Below, piece by piece: positions 59,623 to 64,000 of a stretch of DNA of 64,000 nt (the stretch's first letter is position 1; every line of letters starts with the position of its first letter). The position numbers and the translations under genes were made by a program. This DNA comes from Pedobacter panaciterrae. GTDB taxonomy: Bacteria > Bacteroidota > Bacteroidia > Sphingobacteriales > Sphingobacteriaceae. The notes beneath the pieces were generated by a model. The model did not search any database. It saw only the letters and a program-made list of their open reading frames with translations, and had not been told where the DNA came from. The DNA is taken from NCBI RefSeq assembly GCF_001636695.1, contig NZ_LGEL01000023.1, forward strand, positions 62,001-126,000. The letters are read 5' to 3'.

Positions 59623-59796
59623 ATGGATACCAATCATATCATTGCTCTAGCTGTACCATTAATTTTAATAATGGCAGGTGTTTTTGTAAAAATATCCCCT
59701 AACCCCGAATTTGATACTTTGAGGCGCAGTTGGCTCTGGTTTATCCTACCTGGATTATTTTTACTTGTTTTTAGATTGTTTAAGTATTTCGGCTGA
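59623..59796 (+). CDS. 57-residue membrane protein
   Basis: ATG at 59623, stop TGA at 59794-59796. Two hydrophobic helices (IIALAVPLILIMAGVFVKI and WLWFILPGLFLLVFRLFKYF) flank a polar turn SPNPEFDTLRR. The gene lies 10 bp after the 59226 gene, so the two form a unit. Function unknown. Confidence 0.65.
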   Translation: MDTNHIIALAVPLILIMAGVFVKISPNPEFDTLRRSWLWFILPGLFLLVFRLFKYFG

Positions 59797-60021
59797 TCTC
59801 TTTTTTTTCTTGCCGGAAAGTTTTGTATGGACAGTGTGATTCATTCCATAGTGAGTAATGTTGTCCTGGAAAGAAATTAATTTTCAAACGTTACTTGAAA
59901 AGGTGCTGCAGGTTTCTAATCTGCCTGTCCCTGAACCGCCGGTGTTTAGCAAGGTCAATCCAGGATCCGGCCTAAAGTGTAGCATAAAAATTAGGTTGGT
60001 TTTATTTTCTGGATTCTGTGG

Positions 60022-62109
60022 CTAGTGTGCTTCAAACCATTTCTTAATCAGAATATGTCTGAAACGGTAAACATCACCGCTTCTTGTGAAGAGCCCCGCA
60101 TCAGTCATTTCATTCATGAACTTTAATGGGTTTGTTCGGAACTCCCCGGAGAGATACATCAAGATGCGGCACAAGTACATCCCTGTAAAACCACTGCTGA
60201 CAATACTTGCTAAGCCAACAATAAGGATCATCTCTAAGGTATTTTTAAATAGTTCGATTGCATCCACTTTTGCGGTTGGGAGTTCGAACATACTGATTCC
60301 GGTCTGTTTTGAAAGGTATAGGTGTGGAAGGATTAAAAAGATTAAAATTCCAGTGACGAGCGCGGCCATCATTGTGGAATAAAGATGAATAAGAAGTGAT
60401 TTCTTCGCCAGTCTAAATGATGAAATCTGGAAAGATGGCAGATCAAATCTACTGGACATAAACATTAGAGCCATGGCAACTGTACTTCCGAAATAAAATA
60501 TATAAAATGGCGTATAGCAAAACAGGGCAACATCAATTATAAGCAACGTTGTGAAGATGCAGAGCCTCTGCACTAAGCTCCTGTGAGTTTTTTGCTGATC
60601 ATATCCGATGGTTCTGTAGTTGTCCTTCTCCTCTAAGGTGAAAACCAAAAAAAAGAGTATTAAAAGCCAAATTAGATAAAATGCCCATAATGGTAAGTGG
60701 GGTGCAAATGAAATGATTTTGTCCGCGAGTATATAAGTCGGCAAGAGCAAAATCAGTACCCGGAAGATTATGAGCACAGGATAGCGAAGTTTGGAATACG
60801 GAAAAATATCAACTTCGCCAACCTGGGTGTTATTGGACTGAGTGGCAATCAACTTGATCCATTGTATTGCTTTTTCTTTTGGATAGCTGGTTTTTTCGAT
60901 GTGATAGTTTACATAGTCCGCCAACAGGTCTTTCGCATTTGCTACATTTTTAAAGTTGTATCCTTTTTCAGCTAAGGTTAAAGCCATGTGAATATTAAAA
61001 CTGGTGGTAAGTACGGTACTAAGCTGAGGGTAGGTATTGATACTTTTGAGCACTTTGTCTGCGGTCCCTTTTGGATCCTTACGCTGTAATTCGGTAAGTA
61101 CGGCATGGACATCTCTGATGGGATCTATATGTAATATTCCGCTAAATGGAATCTCCTGCAAAAAACTATATTGGGAACTTCCGTCTTCTTCAATCGTCAT
61201 CCAGTCGGGTTCAAAGCCACGAATGTTAATGATCGTAGTCCTACAGGTGAGGATGATTTCCGGATATTGAGTAACTGTTTGAATTTTCCGTCTCCGGAGG
61301 TATTGATGAATAGTGCGAAAAAAATGGTAATCATTAAAGTCAAAACGTTCTATTTCATCCAATCCGTCCAGTATGGGCATAAATCCATATTGTTCCACTA
61401 TCGCTGTGGCTTGTTTCTGGTTCAAACCCGAATTCATTAATTGTGTAATGGCGGTACGTTTTAGCCATTTGATGAACAGTTCCTGGATCTCTGTCTCTGT
61501 AAGGTAATTATTCGTTTCCTGGTTAAAATCGGATAGGTCAAAGAGTAGCGGTATGGGAAAATTTTCATCTTTCTCAGCCAATTCGCACAATGCGATGTGC
61601 ATTTTTAAGAGAAGACAGGTTTTGCCTGATCCGGCATTTCCAAGAATAATCATTCGTTTCACCTTGTTCACATAGCAATCCATTAGTTCCTCAAAACTGC
61701 CGGGGCTGTATCCGTTCAATTCCGTATACAACTCATTTTTAAGATTACCGGTTACCTTTTCATCAGAGAAGCGAATTTTTGGGGTAATATTAAATAGCTG
61801 ATCACCAGCCAGCTTGGCTTTGAATTGATCAGCCGCCCGGTTTTTGATGAACTCCAATGTGGGTTTTCTCCAGTCAGGATTTACTTCCCTGCCTTCATCG
61901 TTACTCTCCATCAGGGATACAACCAAAGCCAATAGGCCTGCAACACCAAAAAGTATGGATATCTGCCAGTAAGCTGGTATGGTCTTCATGAGTTCCTTAA
62001 AAAAAGCGGTTGTTGAATCACTTCCAATGGCGAGCAGAACCTGGATAAGGTATAGCGCAATGAATGCAATAACAAAATTTTTGAGAATCCTCTTTCTACC
62101 TGGTTTCAT
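60022..62109 (-). CDS. Membrane-bound NACHT-type NTPase
   Basis: A 695-residue protein. Two N-terminal membrane helices (KNFVIAFIALYLIQVLLAIG, WQISILFGVAGLLALVVSLM) are followed by a NACHT-type STAND NTPase: Walker A ILGNAGSGKTCLLL (about 155-168), Walker B MPILDGLDEIERF (about 243-255), and the sensor LTCRTT. Four or five further membrane helices follow, then a winged-helix-like C-terminus (FMNEMTDAGLFTRSGDVYRF). Bacterial NACHT proteins act in phage sensing and signalling; the membrane segments could form an effector that damages the membrane. No partner gene is adjacent on its strand. Confidence 0.85.
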   Translation of the reverse strand: MKPGRKRILKNFVIAFIALYLIQVLLAIGSDSTTAFFKELMKTIPAYWQISILFGVAGLLALVVSLMESNDEGREVNPDWRKPTLEFIKNRAADQFKAKLAGDQLFNITPKIRFSDEKVTGNLKNELYTELNGYSPGSFEELMDCYVNKVKRMIILGNAGSGKTCLLLKMHIALCELAEKDENFPIPLLFDLSDFNQETNNYLTETEIQELFIKWLKRTAITQLMNSGLNQKQATAIVEQYGFMPILDGLDEIERFDFNDYHFFRTIHQYLRRRKIQTVTQYPEIILTCRTTIINIRGFEPDWMTIEEDGSSQYSFLQEIPFSGILHIDPIRDVHAVLTELQRKDPKGTADKVLKSINTYPQLSTVLTTSFNIHMALTLAEKGYNFKNVANAKDLLADYVNYHIEKTSYPKEKAIQWIKLIATQSNNTQVGEVDIFPYSKLRYPVLIIFRVLILLLPTYILADKIISFAPHLPLWAFYLIWLLILFFLVFTLEEKDNYRTIGYDQQKTHRSLVQRLCIFTTLLIIDVALFCYTPFYIFYFGSTVAMALMFMSSRFDLPSFQISSFRLAKKSLLIHLYSTMMAALVTGILIFLILPHLYLSKQTGISMFELPTAKVDAIELFKNTLEMILIVGLASIVSSGFTGMYLCRILMYLSGEFRTNPLKFMNEMTDAGLFTRSGDVYRFRHILIKKWFEAH

Positions 62110-62241
62110 GAAAAGCGCGTTTTAAAATTTCCCTCTTCCCTATTGAGGAAATTTGTTGATACTCTAAAGTATCATTTTTTAACAACATTTCAATTTTAGC
62201 GCTAACCTGCAATCAAAATTTTACCACTATTTATGGTAATC

Positions 62242-62466
62242 ATGTCGGGTACTTCGGCATAGGTGTCGACCATTTCGATTTTGATGTCGGGTATTTTGAT
62301 TCTGATGTCAAGTGTTTCGGCTTTGATGTCGGGTATTTTGATTTTGATGACGCGTATGTCGGCCCGATGTCGGACTTTTTGACAAGTGCGGCTTGATGTC
62401 GGGCATTTCGGCGGTCTGTCTTGATTCTCTGGGTCACCAGGAGCGTTTAATGTCGGACAATTCGGC
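62242..62466. repeat. Iteron-like array of 21-bp direct repeats
   Basis: Copies of a degenerate unit (ATGTCGGGTATTTTGATTTT type) start at 62242, 62263, 62284, 62305, 62326 and 62347, exactly 21 bp apart, with further copies at 62367, 62396 and 62450. The conserved core is ATGTCGGGTA-TTT. Twenty-one bp is two helical turns, so a bound protein would contact one face of DNA. The array lies directly before the primase-like gene. A 7-residue coding repeat is the alternative, but no well-started frame reads through it. Confidence 0.8.
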
Positions 62467-62549
62467 TAATACAATAATAGAATATACTTAATAAAGTCTT
62501 CAGGCTTTTTTTGCACAACACTTCCTGCTGAAAAACAAATTCAATTTAT

Positions 62550-63473
62550 ATGCTAGCAAATTCTGACAAAGCCCAGGAGATTAAACAACAGGTTTCCATA
62601 ATGGACTTCCTGGCCCGCCTGGGATTCCATCCTAAAAAAACGCATGGCAATGAGGCCATGTACATCAGCATGGTCAGGGATTCAGATACTAATCCCTCAT
62701 TTAGTGTCAATGAAAAGCTCGGCGCCTGGTATGATCATGGTATGGGTAAAGGAGGCGATATTTTCGACTTCGCGATGTTGTACTGGAAAGGTCTTAAATT
62801 CCATGAAGCGGTGGAGAAGGTCCAGGAGGTTTGCAATTTAACCATGCCTGAACAGGTGGCATTTAACAAGGTCAATCCTCGTCCTCGTTTAAAAGTGGCA
62901 GTGAAACTCCCCAACTACCAGATACAGGAAATTAAACCATTCGGTTCTTCTGAGGGAATCAACGCTTACCTGCGATCACGTGGTGTGTTTGAAGCGGCCT
63001 CTACCCAACTCTCCGAGGTACATTATTATGTTGAGGATGAGAAAAAATTACGTAAACAGTTCTTTGCTGCAGGATGGAGGAATGAACTCGGAGGATGGGA
63101 AGTCCGCAATAAATATTTCAAAGGCTGTCTGGGTAAAAAGGCGGTGAGTTTGATTCCGGGTAGTTCGAAAAAGCTTGTGGTTTTTGAAGGTTATTTCAAT
63201 TACCTGAGCTGGCTCAGGGATAATCCAGGGCATGACAGATCTGTGCTGGTGCTGAATTCCCTGGCGCTGATTGACTCGGGTATTGAAAAGGCTAAAGTCT
63301 TTTCAGAAATCGATTTGTATTTGGACTTGGATACGTCCGGCTACACTGCATTAAAAACCTGGATGAAAGCCTTGCCCTATTCTATCGACCGTTCATGTGT
63401 ATATCAAGGTTACAACGATTACAATGACAAGATCGTAGCCGATTTGAAAATGGAACGAAAGCTGAGCTTGTAA
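62550..63473 (+). CDS. CHC2-like zinc-finger/TOPRIM primase-like protein
   Basis: A 307-residue protein. The N-terminal ~90 residues resemble the DnaG-type primase zinc-binding region (VSIMDFLARLGFHPKKTHGN, NPSFSVNEKLGAWYDHGMG, KGGDIFDFAMLYWKGLKFHE) but several zinc-ligating Cys/His are replaced. The C-terminal part has a TOPRIM core: LVVFEGYFNYLSWL with the catalytic Glu and EIDLYLDLDTSGYTALKTW with DxD. It resembles the TOPRIM proteins of Bacteroidota conjugative elements. Primer synthesis during element replication is inferred, supported by the repeat array right before it. Confidence 0.8.
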   Translation: MLANSDKAQEIKQQVSIMDFLARLGFHPKKTHGNEAMYISMVRDSDTNPSFSVNEKLGAWYDHGMGKGGDIFDFAMLYWKGLKFHEAVEKVQEVCNLTMPEQVAFNKVNPRPRLKVAVKLPNYQIQEIKPFGSSEGINAYLRSRGVFEAASTQLSEVHYYVEDEKKLRKQFFAAGWRNELGGWEVRNKYFKGCLGKKAVSLIPGSSKKLVVFEGYFNYLSWLRDNPGHDRSVLVLNSLALIDSGIEKAKVFSEIDLYLDLDTSGYTALKTWMKALPYSIDRSCVYQGYNDYNDKIVADLKMERKLSL

Positions 63474-63559
63474 ACTGTGGACGATCTACCTGACTAAGAT
63501 TGTGGTGCTATTTCACCACAATTCATTATTTTTTCTCATATTCTTCGTACCTTTACTCT

Positions 63560-64000
63560 ATGTCATTAGCTCGTGTTAACTCTCAGTTGAACCTAAGTGC
63601 ATTAGCAAAAATGGTGTCTAATGCTGGACTACAGCGCATGATGTTTGCCGATGATTTCAAAAAACAGGCGAAGCATCTCAAGCAATTACTGCGTAAAAAC
63701 GGCATCCAGGTTGAAAAAAAATCCTACGTTTCTGAGTTGATCGATATTTCCTATGATCATTTGTTGACGCATTACCGACATGAATACTTATACAAAGTTG
63801 CCTTATTGAACAGCTATGTTTTTCATAATCATTCACTTTCTGATACCATTTTATTAAACGAGTTCAGGATTGGGAACTCCAAAGCGGACACTATTTTAAT
63901 TAACGGAGCGAATAAAGTGTTTGAGATTAAAACTGAACTGGATAGTCCTGAACGGCTTTGTACCCAGATTGATGACTATTACAAAGGCTTTTCAGAAGTG
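63560..64000 (+). CDS. sce7726-family protein, N-terminal part
   Basis: 147 codons from the ATG at 63560 to the right edge. A helical N-terminus (LARVNSQLNLSALAKMVSN) is followed by FRIGNSKADTILINGANKVF and EIKTELDSPERLCTQIDDYY. D...EIKTE fits a PD-(D/E)XK-type fold as in the sce7726 family, which accompanies phage and defence genes. The C-terminal part is missing. It lies 86 bp after the primase-like gene. Confidence 0.75.
   Translation, partial: MSLARVNSQLNLSALAKMVSNAGLQRMMFADDFKKQAKHLKQLLRKNGIQVEKKSYVSELIDISYDHLLTHYRHEYLYKVALLNSYVFHNHSLSDTILLNEFRIGNSKADTILINGANKVFEIKTELDSPERLCTQIDDYYKGFSEV

Noticed and set aside
62240-62437. 65-codon minus-strand frame with 7-residue repeats
   Set aside because: The repeats follow from the 21-bp DNA period; both strands stay open through part of the array and neither has a convincing start.
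62242-62466. CRISPR array
   Set aside because: Units are contiguous and degenerate, without unique spacers, and no cas genes are present.

Overview
The window is chromosomal DNA of a Bacteroidota bacterium, most likely family Sphingobacteriaceae (Pedobacter-like). This rests on two SusC/RagA-type TonB-dependent receptors, one with SusD and a FecR/ECF-sigma regulator pair, a MauE/DUF6520 pair, promoter-like TAnnTTTG boxes, AT-rich spacers and many small hypothetical genes typical of that family. No rRNA, tRNA or CRISPR array was seen.

Layout. 1-3.0 kb: a SusC-type receptor (cut by the left edge) behind a LacI-family regulator; three near-identical palindromic operators sit before the two genes. 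3.0-13.2 kb: accessory DNA with a possible IS21-type terminus, a TPR protein whose 5' end looks lost, a Pur-alpha/RadC-N fusion, several small unknown genes, a metzincin-type metalloprotease with a one-base frameshift in its signal peptide, and an AlkB-type DNA-repair operon. 13.4-16.2 kb: acetyltransferase, then a more GC-rich SDR dehydrogenase and AraC regulator pair with direct-repeat candidate operators. 16.3-20.9 kb: gene remnants, a coupled lipoprotein/B-lectin pair, and a PD-(D/E)XK-type nuclease behind a dispersed hairpin leader.

20.9-26.7 kb looks like a defence or nucleotide-metabolism island: a tightly overlapping operon of two small proteins, a PfkB-kinase/nucleoside-deoxyribosyltransferase fusion and an adenylosuccinate-synthetase-like enzyme, next to an OLD-type ATPase-TOPRIM nuclease with a lipoprotein gene 5 bp behind it. 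27-36.8 kb: a long TetR-like protein with an alpha-oxoamine synthase and a Crp-like protein, then paired AraC-HTH proteins, a group 2 sigma factor and a secreted GH2 glycosidase.

36.9-50.2 kb is one long minus-strand uptake locus: ECF sigma, FecR, STN-containing SusC, SusD, then an S9 peptidase, an unknown secreted protein, an alpha/beta esterase, MauE, a Cys-rich DUF6520 protein and a membrane-anchored probable propeller. 50.3-64 kb is again accessory: an alpha-CTD-like small protein, a RES-domain toxin-like gene with an unfamiliar partner flanked by two paralogous small genes, a candidate structured RNA, a Rep-like winged-helix protein, a membrane NACHT NTPase, a 21-bp iteron-like array directly before a primase-like gene, and an sce7726-type protein cut by the right edge.

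Strongest candidates for something new are the PurA/PfkB-NDT operon (21.0-24.0 kb), the iteron array plus primase (62.2-63.5 kb), and the RES locus with its structured neighbour (51.3-52.9 kb).
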